A stretch of 64,000 bases of DNA from Hygrocybe punicea (GCA_963556145.1 OY744463.1:5580001-5644000), one strand, 5' to 3'; counted from the first letter of the stretch, positions 43,641-56,150 are shown. The notes: generated by a model not told the origin, from the letters alone. Translations and numbers: made by a program.

Positions 43641-45239
43641 TTCCTACAGGACTACAATTTCTGTTTCCTGTACCAAAAAGGAGCACAGAACAAAAAGGCA
43701 GATCTTTTGTCTTGTCGTGTTGACCACAAACTGACAGAAAGTGATAATAAAGGTATGATTGGTTTGCCTGATATCCTGTTTATCCCTACAGAACAACATA
43801 TCTGGATCCTACATCCATCACCATCATATGACAAAATCATCTCACTCCATCATGACAATCCAACCGCTGGACATCCCGGACGAGATAAAATGATCAAAAT
43901 CATTTCACAAACAACGACATGGCCTACAATTCAACAGGATGTTGAACAATACATTGCTGGTTGTTCTGCATGCCAACAGAACAAACCCTGTCGAGGGAAA
44001 CAAATCAATCAATTATTCCCTCATGCCGTCCCACCATATAACTGGCATACGATATCTGTAGACATGATAGGACCACTGCCAGAATCGAATGGTTTTGACA
44101 CCATCCTTGTCATTGTTGATAAACGATCAAAACATCCAATCTTCATCACAACAAACACAACATTGATGTTGGAAGGTTGGGCATGACTTTTCCGCGACCA
44201 TGTCTTCAAACATTTTGGCATGCCACACATTGTCATTTCTGATCGAGGATCTGTCTTCATATCGCAATTCATTACCGAACTGTACACTTTGATCGGCATT
44301 GAAGGACGACCAACAACCGCATATCATCCTCATGCTGATGGACAGACGGAACGGATGAACCAAGAATTGGAGATCTTCCTTCAATACTTCACAAATTACC
44401 AACAAGACAATTGGAACAAATGGCTTGCTTTGGCAGAATTTGCACTCGCCAACTGTGAAGCATCCGCAACAAAGACGTCTCCTTTCTTCACCGCACAGGG
44501 ACAACATCCGTGGACTGGTCTTGACATCGACAATCGGTCACCAATTGTCAACGAAGCAGTCAGTGATTTCATCACACGGATGAAAGGTGTACAAAAGAAA
44601 ATTGGCGAAATTGCAGATGCGACATGACAAGTCATGAAAGAAAAGTATGACGAACATGTCAAAGATGTTTCATTTTCCCCTGGTGATAAGGTCTGGCTAA
44701 ATGGCAAGAATCTCACAACAGATCGACCAGAAGCTTGACAATCAACGGTTTGGCCCATTCATCATCATCAACAAAATTGGTTCCTCATCATACAAGTTGA
44801 AGTTGCCAAAATCCTGGAAGATTCATCCCATCTTTAACATCGCCTTACTCTCCCCCTTTATCCCTCCCACCTCCCCGATACAACAAAAATATCACCTTCG
44901 ACCACCCCCTGAAATCATCAACAGTGACGAACATTATGAAATAGAAACCATCCTTGATTCCCGTATTCGCCATAATAAATTATATTACCTTATCCATTGC
45001 TCGATTATCCTTGTGATGAAGACTCTTGGATACCCGCTGCTGACACTGCGTATTGTCAGGATCTCATTGATGAATTCCATATATTACATCCTCACGCCCC
45101 TTCTTCTTCTTCTCTCCATTCCTTACTTACCTTACCACCTTCTTTCATTCCTCCTTTTTCTTCCTCTGCAATTCTTCTTGCTATTTATCCCCATAATGCT
45201 GCTGCCATCATCAACGATACAAGGAACTACGAATTCTGA
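43641..45239 (+). pseudogene. Ty3 relic: integrase and chromodomain
   Basis: The end of RNase H (KADLLSCRVDHKLTESD) leads to the integrase zinc finger (HHDNPTAGHPGRDKM ... CSACQQNK) and the catalytic core: D in ISVDMIGPLPESNGFDT, D in PHIVISDRGSVF, E in ADGQTERMNQELE. The linker LAEFALANCEASATKTSPFF follows. Stops TGA at 44184 and 44625 fit CGA changes. The frame shifts near 44735. The tail FGPFIIINKIGSSSYKLKLP and a chromodomain (YEIETILDSRIRHNKLYYL, then after a shift CDEDSWIPAADTAYCQDLI) are visible. Non-functional. Confidence 0.9.
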
Positions 45240-45601
45240 AAATACAATTTCCCTCCCGGCATCACTCACATGTATTTATACGAAACTGCTCCCGTTGATT
45301 CCATCACGTCCATCATTGAAATCGCCCCCCCAATCATTGCCCCTGCCCAGATTCCTGACATCACCGGTGTCGGTAACCTCGACTTCAACCATGGACTGAA
45401 AGTTTCTCCTTTTGCTTTTCCTTGTTATTCATCATTATCTTCTCCCTAATCCAATCCCTTTTGCTGCTTTATCACACAAGTACGATATCACCACTCCTCA
45501 CCATTTCTCCCTCCTTCCTTCTTCCTTCACTTGCGATCACCCCGTTAACCTCGATCACCTCGTGTTTTGATTTCTCACCTGCCCTGAACCCCCTCGTATA
45601 T
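45240..45601 (+). pseudogene. PUA/EVE-like module downstream of the Ty3 chromodomain
   Basis: In the same frame as the chromodomain after a single TGA: KYNFPPGITHMYLYETAP, VDSITSIIEIAPPIIA, ITGVGNLDFNHGLKVS. The order (start of a beta sheet, LY-TAP, VGNxDFN, KVSPFAFP) resembles the fungal PUA/EVE-like proteins I know only from memory. It may be a C-terminal extension of the polyprotein or a separate gene caught beside it. The segment is interrupted by HINE-E at 45602. Confidence 0.4.
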
Positions 45602-47304
45602 ACTTGTTTAGTGGGCCAGTGCTGCGCATGGCATGAACGAGTTCTTTTTTCCCCCTCCTCACTTCCATGATGAAGTAAACAATAACATTAAATTGCATAA
45701 AGCATGTTACATGTGGTATAAGACATATAGCATTTGTTGTATATTGATAAGCCCACCTCTCATCATAGCAACATAAAAAGTAGAAAAGATTAAACTACAT
45801 AATGTGTCTTGAGTGTTCATCAACCTCCTCTCCCACTGTCATGTCTTCTGTACTGCATCATTATGCAATATTCTAAACCAAAAGAGAGAGCAACAGGTCA
45901 ACTGTCAAATACAACTGCCTCTAAACAGTATAATAACAATTGACTTACATTTGCTCAACCCTACTTCTCTATAACCATGAATGCTACACAACAGATGATA
46001 ACATGAAGTCTTGTTTCTGTCGTTGGATTTTTATTTGTATGAGTGTTATGAACATGGACAAGTGGTGTTGCTTGAAATATATAATTAGCATGTAAGATAA
46101 TGTATGTATGGTGATATCACATCAAATTTTATGTTTTAATGCTGTTTTCAAAATGCAAGACATTTTTTGAAAAAATAAATCTTTCAAAGAACGAAGGACC
46201 ATAATTGTAAGAAAGTTTCTATATATGGTAGCACTATGAACTGAACAGTGAATGCGAACCCTTTCCCATTGTTGTAGTTGCTGTAGCCCCCGGTGTACAA
46301 TGTTAATAAAAGAATTGCTGAACATGTACAGCCCTTGTTGATCTCCTCTTCGTTGTCTGACATTGACTCAAGTAAACGCTTACCAGTGCTACCATATATA
46401 GAAAACTTTCGCACGATTATAGTTCTTCGTTCTTTGAAAGTTATTTTTTTTAAAAGTCATGCATTTTGAATACAGCTATAAGTAAAAACAGTATATCATT
46501 TGAGTTAAGCTTATTTCTGCTTATATGGCTGATATTTCCATATAGAGTAACAGTGATCACATGTAACTATGATTCCTATGATCAGCTCAAAATTTAGCAT
46601 ATATGGTGTAAAATTACCTTAGACTGGTCACATGTGACTGTCACCATTGCGATCAGCAAAAAAATTGCTATACAATATTAGAAATTGCCTTATATGGTTA
46701 GAGCAGTCACATCTTGCTGAAATGGTTATATTAGTCAGCAGTTCAATTTTTAGCTCAATCTGATAAGAATTGAGGCCAGTATAAATATTTTGAATATAAT
46801 TATAGTTCTGTAATGAATATGATGAGCAGTATGTGATTGAGCATATATTAATGTAAAATTACCATATATGGTTAGACTGGTCACATGTGACTATCACCAC
46901 TGCGATCAACAAAAAAATTGGCATTATAATATCAAAAATTACCTTATATGGTTAGATTAGTCACATGTGACTGTCACACCTGGACCGAAATGGTTATATT
47001 AGTCAGCAGTTCAAATTTCAGCTGATTCCGATAAGAATTGAAGTCAGTATGAATATTTTGAATATAATTTGAAGGTAATGTGTCTTTTCTGAGGCAACCC
47101 ATATTTGGATGCTTATGTAAGCTTGTCCAAACATGGCTAGGACCACATGTTATTTTCCAGTATAACAAGTAGGATCATATCTTTTGCCCAAAAAAAAAGT
47201 CCCCTACATACGATCAACTTCATTAATTAATTAATTAATTACAAACCCTCACTGAACCAGGTCTGATAAAGAACGAGTCTTTTAATAAATTAAACGAACT
47301 CATA
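45602..47304 (-). mobile_element. Non-autonomous Helentron (HINE-E) with nested MITE
   Basis: Both ends are present: ACTTGTTTAGTGGGCC at 45602, and ...CGAACTCATA at 47304 (5' tip on the minus strand, with one A to C change in the stem). Its 1,703 bp include a foldback MITE at 46140-46476 and duplicated palindromic modules (46550-46980). It lies between the PUA-like segment and the ORF at 47356. It is non-coding. Confidence 0.85.
46140..46476. mobile_element. Foldback MITE inside HINE-E
   Basis: About 337 bp. The left arm (GCTGTTTTCAAAATGCA ... TATATATGGTAGCAC) is the inverse of the right arm (GTGCTACCATATATAGAAAA ... GCATTTTGAATACAGC). The insertion splits the ATGTTTTAAGTA motif common to other HINE copies, probably with TA duplication. 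Confidence 0.75.
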
Positions 47305-47355
47305 ATACTGCTCTTTCTTCTTTTCCTTACTTTCGCCCCTTCTCTTTCCACCATC

Positions 47356-48069
47356 ATGTCCTCCTCCTACGTTGTCCCTCCTCGCCTCCATTGCGGTGTC
47401 CCCCATTCCAAGCGTTGTTTCTGTTATCATGCCAACCGTTTTCCTCCTTACCCCCCTTCTTCCTTCGCTCCCTCCTTTCTCACCTCCCGTATTTATCTTC
47501 TTGGCATCAACCCCCATCTTTTCCCTTCCTGGCGCATCCCCGCTTCATTCTTTTCTGTTCAAATCCCCTGTGATGTCCCTCTCCCCATCCCTCATACCAT
47601 CCCTGTCTTGTTTACTGATGACCCCATCGACCCGTATGCCGAGTTTCACGATTGCGATGTAGTGGCTTCATTTTTCCTGCCGGTTAATCGGGATGATTCC
47701 CCTTGTTCTGGGGGTATTGTTTCCACTGACCTCAATTCCAACCCCGCCAACCCTGACATCGTCACGTGGGTGCAGAACATTATCAAAGACAACCGTAACT
47801 GTATCAATCACATGTCTAACACTACCCACGATGTCACCCCAATCATTGATGAAACACCAGCCCTCGTCCATGCCCTTAATAACACCGCTCAGCACAACGA
47901 TCTTATCAGCCAATGGCTGACATCATACCCTCAAACCAGTCGATGGCCACCTTGTTGGCACCCTAAAACATGATCCACACGACAAACACGCAGACAGTAT
48001 ATCGATTGGAAGATTGACATGCTGCGTTCATGGTACATGACAAAGAAACCTGCCCTGAAGGACCTGTAA
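47356..48069 (+). pseudogene. Uncharacterised ORF with one in-frame stop
   Basis: The frame starts MSSSYVVPPRLHCGVPHSKR with a Cys/His cluster (CFCYHANRF) and has hydrophobic Pro-rich stretches (FLTSRIYLLGINPHLFPSW). It goes on PVLFTDDPIDPYAEFHDCD ... VTWVQNIIKDNRNCINHMSN and WHPKT, where a TGA (47971-47973, CGA to TGA likely) interrupts it. It continues STRQTRRQYIDWKIDMLRSW to a TAA at 48067-48069. Codon use and composition are gene-like. I do not recognise it. It may belong with the Ty3 or PUA-like region upstream, from which HINE-E separates it. Confidence 0.45.
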
Positions 48070-48241
48070 TATATAAACCATGTTGTAGTCAGTAGCACTC
48101 CCTAGGTTTAGTCTAGCTACCTCCGCCCCAGATCACTACCATGACATTGACTTTTCCCTCCCCTTTATTCTTTGTACTCCCTCTTCCCATATTATTTGGT
48201 TGTTGTTGCCGGAGCATGCTTTAAGACAGCGATCCGTAACA

Positions 48242-48870
48242 TATCAGCTCCTGTAATTACATTTGGACAATATTTAGTGTATGATGAGTTGTGGATGAAG
48301 TAAGAGGAAACTAGTATTTTATGACATCCAATATGATATTGTAAAATTATGGCATCAGAAGAGCTCCTATGAACAAGATTGTAGAGAGAAAGTTGTTCAC
48401 TTTTCAGGGGCTAAAAGTACATATACCATGTTTTTCTTTGAGCCAACATTACAGCAGTACTATGTTTGTCTGCATTGGGATCAAAATATCACAAGAATCA
48501 TATATGTTGGCTCAAAGCACAAAAAATAAAGAAAAACATGGTATATGTACTTCTAGCCCTTGAAAAAATGGACAATTTTCTCCTTACAATCTTGTTCATA
48601 GAAGTTCTTTTGGTGCTATAATTTTACAAGATCATATTGGGTGTCAAAAAATACCAGTTTACCTCTTACTTCATTCACAACTCATCATATACCAAATATT
48701 GTCCCAATGTAATTACAGGAGCTGATAGCCATTAGAAAACAGTACAACTTTCCCTCTATAACCATCTCAATCCATGTAGTATTTCATGGGATACAAGATT
48801 GAGTATAGTAATTTTGTCCAAGTCCATATTTTTCAATCAATTCAAAAAGTGTCAAGAAACCTGCAAACAG
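48242..48870. mobile_element. Foldback MITE, copy 2, with tail
   Basis: 48242-48727 is the same inverted repeat as 41389-41878 (TATCAGCTCCTG...CAGGAGCTGATA). It also shares the following ~140 bp (GCCATTAGAAAAyAGTACAA ...). Divergence between copies is moderate (small indels and transitions). Confidence 0.75.
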
Positions 48871-51800
48871 CTGTAATAAAGATTAGTTAGTAAAAGAATA
48901 ATCATAATTCTTGACACAATATGAGAAAAATACTGGTTTCAATAGTTTCACATCTGGTTTGAGGTCTCCAACAAGAGTTTTAATTGGTTTCAGTCTGGTT
49001 CTGTGAAAATCTAGAACCAAACTGGAAGTTCAGTTTAGGGATCAGCCAAAAATGGTCAAAACCAGACCAAACTGAACTGTGGGGACACCAGCTGTAGGAC
49101 TAAGGCTGATATTGAGATGATGATACACTAGAAATAGTACAAAGATTGGAAATCTAATGCTGCTAATGGTAAAGGTGTAATGAAGTTGAAGAAAGCTTTG
49201 ATTAGAAGAGGAAGGATAGAGAAATAAAGGACCAAAACTGTATTCTCTAGCATATGGTCCGCCACAAAGGAGAATAAACAAGGAAAAAAAAAAAAAGAAA
49301 AAAAAGGACCAAAACTAAAACTAAAAACTAAGAAATATAGAACATATCATTCCCTTCAAATTATGTCCATATACCATATCTTAACATGCTGTATGTGTTG
49401 AGTTACAGGTGAAAGAATCTGGGGATTTGCTCAAAGGCACTCAAATGTACAATACTTATTTCATGTGACTGTACATATGAAAGTGAAGGAAGAATTGTGT
49501 AATGTTTGTGTGTTGCATATATCATGTTTATGGCTGAGATCTCACTATCTGGCCTCCCCATTGAGATTTTTAGAGTGGACATATTGTCACATATAGGCAG
49601 TGAAGATGACAAAAAGAATTGTGACTTCATATATTGTGTTTCAAAAGCAGCTCCAGCTCAACACTGTGTCATTTACTTAGAAAAGCATCAAGTCCTTTAA
49701 CTCCTTTTCAAAAGTCATAAAAAGTGATAAAGTTACAAAAAGTAACATAAGCTAGCACTACTGTATCATTTTCAATACATTTTGACAGCTCTCAAATCAC
49801 TTCTGACATTGCACAGACTTCTCATAAAGGATTCTCAAATTGGACCAATCCCACCTTTGTCAGAAGATTATCCCTTTTATTCTGTTCATACCCCATTTAA
49901 TCTTCAATAGTTTTACCAGTAGATTTGATTTCCTTTATCTCTTCCTTTTTCCTTCATCTCAGGCATACCTTTGTGCCAAGTTGCACGTTTCACTTTTGAA
50001 TTTCTGATGATTCCACTGTTGAGGCTCCAGACCATCTGGATCTGAATCCTCTATACCCCTCATATGATTCCCATTTGTTCCCACTCATTTTCTGTCCTTT
50101 CCAGTCTTTTCCACCAATTCTGCTCTGGATCCTTGCATTGGAATCGCTCCTATCAATAAGGTGATATGTATAATGACCTGGATTCAGTTTATATATGTTT
50201 GTACATCAGGTAGCTTTGATTCTTGCTCCACTAGTATATATATATTACTCCCATTTCCATCTCTACTCTCCACCCTATCACCCACAGCCTTCACTTATGG
50301 TAGATACCATGACACAGGTCCCCTTGAGTAGTATAAATACTGTACTTCACTTCAAAGCACAGTATCAGTATCAGTGTGTATCTATCATCCATCTTTCATC
50401 ATCATCTTCCAATCTTATATATATACAGAGTTCCTCTTACATCTTTTTTCTAAGTCTTTTTTCCTTCATCCTCAAATTCTCCTTAGTTCACTTTACCTCA
50501 CTCTACCACTGTTCCAGAACCCCTGGATCTGGGTTGGACTGATTACACTTCCATACAAAGCCTAGAGACCCCATTGATCACTTTCACGCTGATCACTCCA
50601 CTGTAGATCACATTCCAGGTCTACACATGATCTCATCACTACACCATCATCATATCTTTCTTCTATTTCTCCTTTTAGTAGTATTTTAGCATTTATTTCT
50701 CTCAATTTTACACTATTCCAACATTCTGATCAAAGTAGTATAAAAGACATGTAGATTACACTTAGATAAAACCCAGTATTCCACTCACCCTTAAAGTCCC
50801 TTTGTACTTCACCAAATATTAGCTTTAGCCCTACATCTTAAGAATCAGTCTTCAACACTGATTCTCTATCTCTGATCTCTCAAATATAGTGCTTTTTGTG
50901 ATTCCATTCATAAAGTTGCACAATCAATCATTGACAATCTGTAATGTTTGGGGTGAGATTGAAGCTGATATGGGAAGTAGAGGGTTTTCATTGCACAGAC
51001 CAGAGCAAATTTATGGAATGGAATTGAATTGATGGATTCTCTACATATTTTCTCATTACACCTTAAGAAAAGATTGAGTAGTTACAGAGATATGAGGCAA
51101 GGAAAAAAGGCCAATTCAGCCCATTTATAGTAATATACCAGATTTGGCCACAACTTATCTTTTATTTTAAAGTGTAATGAGAAAATTTGTAGAGAATCCA
51201 TCAATTCAATTCCATACCATAAATTTGCTCTAGTCCATGCAATGAAGACCCTCTACTTCCCATAACAACTTCAATCTCACCCCAAACATTACAGTATATT
51301 AGGAAGAAATATAGAAATATTCATTCCCTTCAAATTATGTCTATATGCCATACCCTAGTATGTTGTGTGTATTGAGTTACAGGTGAAATAATATGGGGCT
51401 TCGCCCAAATGTGCTCAAATGCACAGATACTTATTTCACTTAATAAAAATTATTTATGGCAGCTGAAGCCAGGCAAAGTGAGGTCTCAGCCATAATCACA
51501 AATTATACAAACTTATAATCCTTCCTTTACTATTATTATATGTACACCAAAGACTTTTAATACAATACTCAAGGGGTCAGGGCCAAGCAAAGCAAGGTCT
51601 CAGCCTCCTTCATGAATCATAATATATTCCAAAAAAATCTCTGCAGTCCTTTCTTTAGATCCCATGCTTCACAGGATTATTCTACCCCCTGGTGGGTCTT
51701 ACAGCTATTTCTGAAAAGATGTGGAATCTCATTTCGACAAACATCCGTGGTGGCACCAATGTTGCTACTGTTTGGCCCAGACCCTGGGTTCACCCTAGAT

Positions 51801-52427
51801 GAACCTCAGAGTGAAAACAAGGGTTTGCTCCTGATAGGCTGCAGATATCCTTTAGATGTAAGAGAGAAACTTAGCCAGAATAATTATGTTTAGATTTTGG
51901 GATGTATAGTTTATTTTATTTTGATGTATCTACCTTTCTTCATGACTTTGACTATATTTTATGTAGAATAACTGTCCCATTGAAGGAACACCTTGAATGG
52001 AGTTGACATGTAGACAAAATATGTTCCAATAGTACCCCTCAAGATCGTGATGCATCTGTTGTGGCAAGAAAATAAGTACATATATAAATCTCTCAACCAT
52101 CTATCCAAAGTTGTGCCATTATTGTGAAATCTCCCAGCATTGATGCACCCATGAACAAAGTAGCCCATAGAAGGAAATGCTACCTGTGCCGAAATAAGCC
52201 GAGTTTGAAATAAAGTCGATGTGGCAATGCGTTGAAGTTCGCAATATTCAGTACTCAGGTCTGTCAACCTTCAAGAATGCCATATATTTTTTCAATGGTG
52301 AGGGAATTTTCATCTACAAAGACAGTGTATTTAGATTGAACCTGATAAAATATGCAATCATTACTGTTCATGTCCGTTGTCATGATCAAAAAAGGATTCG
52401 GATCGAAACATAGTAATATGCTGTCAC
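48871..52427. other. AT-rich region without convincing genes
   Basis: Only short frames (the longest about 115 codons, 50195-50542, low complexity). It contains a direct repeat of about 130 bp (49339-49466 and 51305-51435, sharing CATTCCCTTCAAATTATGTC and GTGTTGAGTTACAGGTGAA) and the MITE at 50939. Two frames at 51612-51893 (VVAPMLLLFGPDPGFTLDEP) and 51959-52267 (minus) have protein-like stretches that I cannot identify. Confidence 0.5.
50939..51294. mobile_element. Foldback MITE, 356 bp
   Basis: Arms of about 130 bp: CTGTAATGTTTGGGGTGAGA ... inverse ending TCTCACCCCAAACATTACAG, around a centre of about 70-90 bp. It is non-coding. It lies between the two direct repeats of the AT-rich region. 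Confidence 0.75.
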
Positions 52428-53474
52428 TAGTCACCATCCCTACAGCACACATCACATTACAAGGACCATTCATACTGGAATACCCCCATCTGCATATGGA
52501 GTAGAAAGGAATACCCTTATCTGCATATAGGACACACAGGAAATCCTTATCTATACAAGGGACATGCAAGGAAATCCTTATCTACAGAAGGGACATACAA
52601 GAAAACCCTTATCTATGCAGAGGAAATGAAGGAATACCCTTATCTTAACTGATAAGGCCCCAAAAACATCTTATCAGAGGCCAAAGAAGCACAAGAAGCA
52701 CAGCCACATCCTTATCTCCAATCATAGAGATAACACATGCCACCCATCATTCCCTGATCAAGAAACACATCACATTTCATGTCAATTGATCAAATACAGC
52801 CCAGCCCTGATCTTATCTTTTTCTTAACTGATAAGGATACACACATGGCATGGCATTAATTGATCAAGAAGCACAGCCTCAGGAAGATGATTCTAGAAGC
52901 ACACCCTGGCACAGCCCTTGCCTTTGATTCACACACCCAAGATTAGACCAGCAGCATGACTCACTCCCATCAAATGTGAGTCATTGGTCTATCCATGACA
53001 AATTATGACCCTTATGACATATTCATGACCCCCCATGACTCATTATGACCACCCATGACTAATTATGACTATTTCTGACTCATTATGCCCCCTTCTTTGA
53101 TTATAGTGCCTATGTGACTCATGAATTGACTCTGTATGAGTCACAAACCCATGCCTTCCTTTCTTATGATTCCTTATGAGTCATAACCCCCATGCCCTAC
53201 ATTATTATAACTCCTTATGAGTCATAAACCTATGCCTCTCCTCTATATGACTCCCTATGAGTCATATCCTATGCTCTCCATTTGATATACCATTCTATGA
53301 CTCAGTATGACTCCTGCTGTAGAATAGGTATATATAGAGCCCAGTTTCTGCTGGAGATGGCCCAGTCACCTAATCTGACATAGGACAGTCCCTCTCCCAG
53401 ATTCTGATTCACCCCTCTATATTTGTTTGTATTACCTACTTTGGTAGTAGCTAGTCAGTAGACGCAGTCGTTTC
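52428..53474 (+). other. LTR-like block with TGASTCA cluster and TATA box
   Basis: Non-coding DNA with the look of a solo LTR or promoter. It has ATCTTATC/GATAAG repeats, then more than ten TGACTCA/TGAGTCA heptamers in 52955-53310, and a TATA box (GTATATATAGAG, about 53327). A pyrimidine-rich leader runs to the border with member II near 53475. Precise LTR ends (TG...CA) and target duplication are not identified. Confidence 0.4.
52490..52660 (+). repeat. Minisatellite GGAAATCCTTATCT
   Basis: About five imperfect tandem units of about 30 bp: GGAAATCCTTATCTAyrsAAGGGACATrCAA. These lie in the left part of the LTR-like block. Confidence 0.75.
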
Positions 53475-53499
53475 GGTCAACCAAATTGCAGCAAGAGCT

Positions 53500-54600
53500 G
53501 TGAATGGTAGGTACACATCTCCCAGCTCTTTGCTGGAGGGTAGGTTAACCCGAAGGGCAGCTCTTGCTGTGGAAATGTTGTGGGGTAGGTTAACCCAGGG
53601 ACAGCTCTTGCTGATAAATGGCTGCCGGTTGGGTCAACCCGCTGTCAGCAATACCATGGGGCAGGTTAACCCATGGCAGCAATTCCTGAAGGATTGGGTT
53701 GACCAGGGTCCAGCTATTGCTGTAGCACTGGGTTGACCCGGGACCAGCACTTGCTGCAGGGTAGGTTGAACTGGGTTCAGCTCTTGCTGCAGCGCTGGAT
53801 TGACTGCAGTCCAGCTCTTTCTGGAGGATTGGGTTGACCAGGGTCCAGCACTTGCTGCAGGATCCAGTTGACCGGGGTCCAGCTCTTGCTGCACAGTAGG
53901 TTGACCAGGGTCCAGCTCTTGCTGTAGCACTGGGTTGACCAGGGTCCAGCACTTTCTGTAGCACAGGGTTGACCCAGGACCAGCTCTTGCTGCATGGTAG
54001 GTTGACTGGGGACCAGTACTTGCTGCAGGATCCGGTCGACCGCAGCTCTTGCTGCAGCACTGGGTTGACTGGGGTCCAGCACTTACTGTAGCACTGGGTT
54101 GACCTGGGACCAGCACTTGCTGCAGGATAGGTTGACCAGGGACCAGCACTTGCTGCAGGGTAGGTTGACCGGGGTCCAGCTCTTGCTGCAGCACTGGGTT
54201 GACCTGGGACCAGCACTTGCTGCAGGGTAGGTTGACCGGGGTCCAGCATTTGCTGTAGCACTGGGTTGACTGGGGTCCAGCACTTGCTGTAGAACCAGGT
54301 TGACCCGGGACCAGCACTTGCTGCAGGTTAGGTTGAACCAGGTCCAGCTCTTGCCACAGTGCTGGGTTGACAATGGTCCAGCTCTTTCTGCAGGATTGGG
54401 GTTGACCCGGGTGCAGCACTTGCTCCAGGATCTGGTTGACCAGGGTCCAGCATTTGCTGTAGCACTGGGTTGACCCGGGACCAGCACTTGCCACAGTGTA
54501 GGTTGACCCTGGTCCAGCTCTTGCTGCAGCCACTGCCATTGGCCCAGGCCCAGCTCTAGCTGCAGGTTTGGGTCAACCAGGGTCCAGCTCTTGCTTTAAT
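53500..54600 (+). repeat. 33-35-bp minisatellite (GGTTGACC...CTTGCTGCAG), left arm
   Basis: About thirty units of the form GGTTGACCnGGGwCCAGCw followed by CTTGCTGCAGnryn. The inverse array is at 58100-58600. Because many units are 33 bp, antisense frames stay open (53590-54539, an 11-residue repeat such as SKCWSQVNPVL), which I regard as by-products. Confidence 0.9.
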
Positions 54601-55417
54601 GTGGGTCCATGTTGGTTCGCAGGATTGAGCCACATAACACTCTCAATGTTGACAACATTGACAGAGCTCACAACAGCTCCAGCCAACAGTTACTCAGAAA
54701 CTGCAATATCAGCTAAAGAAACTGTGTCAGTGTGTTCATCACACAAATGTAATATAATTTGAAATGCAATAATTCAAAGCACAGGTAATACCAACATTAC
54801 AACATTCTCATTTTGAAAATGCACCATATCTCACTCTTAGCTTTATCTCTCACATTAGCTACTTATTCCCAAACAAAATTTATACCACAATCAGAAATTA
54901 CCCCACTTGGAATTTTGTGCCTTTTTTATTTAATATTACTCAAATCTCAATTGGAATCAGTACACATACACTCACTATTACTTAGAATGGAGATATCAAT
55001 TTAATTATTATTTTATTCAAATACATAATTAAATAATACAGGGGATGGGGGCATGGAAGTTAGGTGTGAGTGGGACTGGACTGGGACTGGGACTGGAAGT
55101 GGGTGTGGATGTAGGTGTGGGTATGGGGGAAGGCTGTTGGCGTGGAGTGGGAGAAGGAGGGGGAGTGAGAGAAGGAGGGGGAGTGGGAGAAGGAAGGGGG
55201 AGTGGGAGAAGGCAGTAGGAGTGGGAGAAGGGCAGGATGGAAGGGAGGAGGAAGGGGCAGCAGGGAGTGGGAGTGGGAGAGGCAGAAGGACGAGGGGTGG
55301 CAGGAAGAGTGGTGTGTACATACATGTGCATTCCCGTCGTTCCCATCCCCATCGTCGTCGTTCCTGTCGTGCCCATCCCTGTCGTTCCCGTCCCTGTCCC
55401 CGTCGTCGTCCCCGTCC

Positions 55418-56150
55418 TCATCCTTGTCGTCCCCTGGATTGTTGTCGTGGCGTCGGTCGTCCCGTTGTTCTCGTTCCCGTTGTTCCCGTTGTTCCCATTC
55501 TTGTTGTTCCCGTTGTTTCCGTCCCTGTTGTTCCCGTCCCTGTCGTCGTCCCCTTCGTCCCCGTCGTCGTCCTCCTCGTCCACTGGATTGTTGTCGTGGC
55601 GTTGGTCGTCCCGTTGTCCCGTCGCTGTCCATCTTCCCCCCAGTCGTCGTCCCCTGGCTGGCCATCTGTGTCCTCGTCTTCTCTGTCCTCATTGTTGCCG
55701 ATGTGGTTGTCTCGGCACTCTGTCTTGGCCATTGGCACATCCTCGTACCCGGCCTCGCGGCCTCGCTGCCTCGTTTCCGCTCGTGGAGGCCGTTTTCGTC
55801 GGCTTCCGTTTTGTTTGCTGGCGCGTTGTGTTCTGGTGATGGGTGTTCGGATTCGCCTGTGTTTGGCGTGGGGTACCTGCAAAAGGTCAACAATTAGCAA
55901 AGAATACAAAAAAGTTAAAATCAGAAATTACCTCGGGTGCTCCTCTCCTGTCGTTGACGCGTTCTTGTTGAAAACGATGTTTGAACTCACGCGTGAAAGC
56001 CAACCGGCAGTTGCCGATTGCCCAAACGGGTTCGAGTTGCCAAACATGGATGTGTGGCTGAAGCTTTTGAATCTTCTGGCATGCACAACAATGCATGCAT
56101 ACCCAAAGCCAGATGCTCAAAAGATGTAAATATAGTATACCTACCCTCAT
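55418..56150 (-). CDS. Spliced mini-gene of member II, left arm
   Basis: Exon 1 (55932-56150) encodes MRVGILYLHLLSIWLWVCM, CACQKIQKLQPHIHVWQLE, PVWAIGNCRLAFTREFKHRF, ending GAPE. The intron (55877-55931, gtaatt ... TTGCTAATTG ... ttgcag) keeps phase 0. Exon 2 (55418-55876) starts VPHAKHRRIRTPITRTQRAS, turns acidic (GNNEDREDEDTDGQPGDDDW) and ends in Thr/Gly/Arg repeats. Predicted about 225 aa. Alignment with members I and III is confined to the PVWAIG region and the intron. A start with a hydrophobic helix differs from member I. Function unknown. Confidence 0.55.

Noticed and set aside
49339..51435. LTR pair flanking a 1.8-kb element
   Set aside because: The ~130-bp direct repeats have no terminal TG/CA, no primer-binding site and no coding DNA between them; kept only as a repeat remark.
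53590..54539. Minus-strand frames of 223-301 codons with an 11-residue repeat
   Set aside because: They follow the 33-bp minisatellite; three frames are open together, with no start context or intron.
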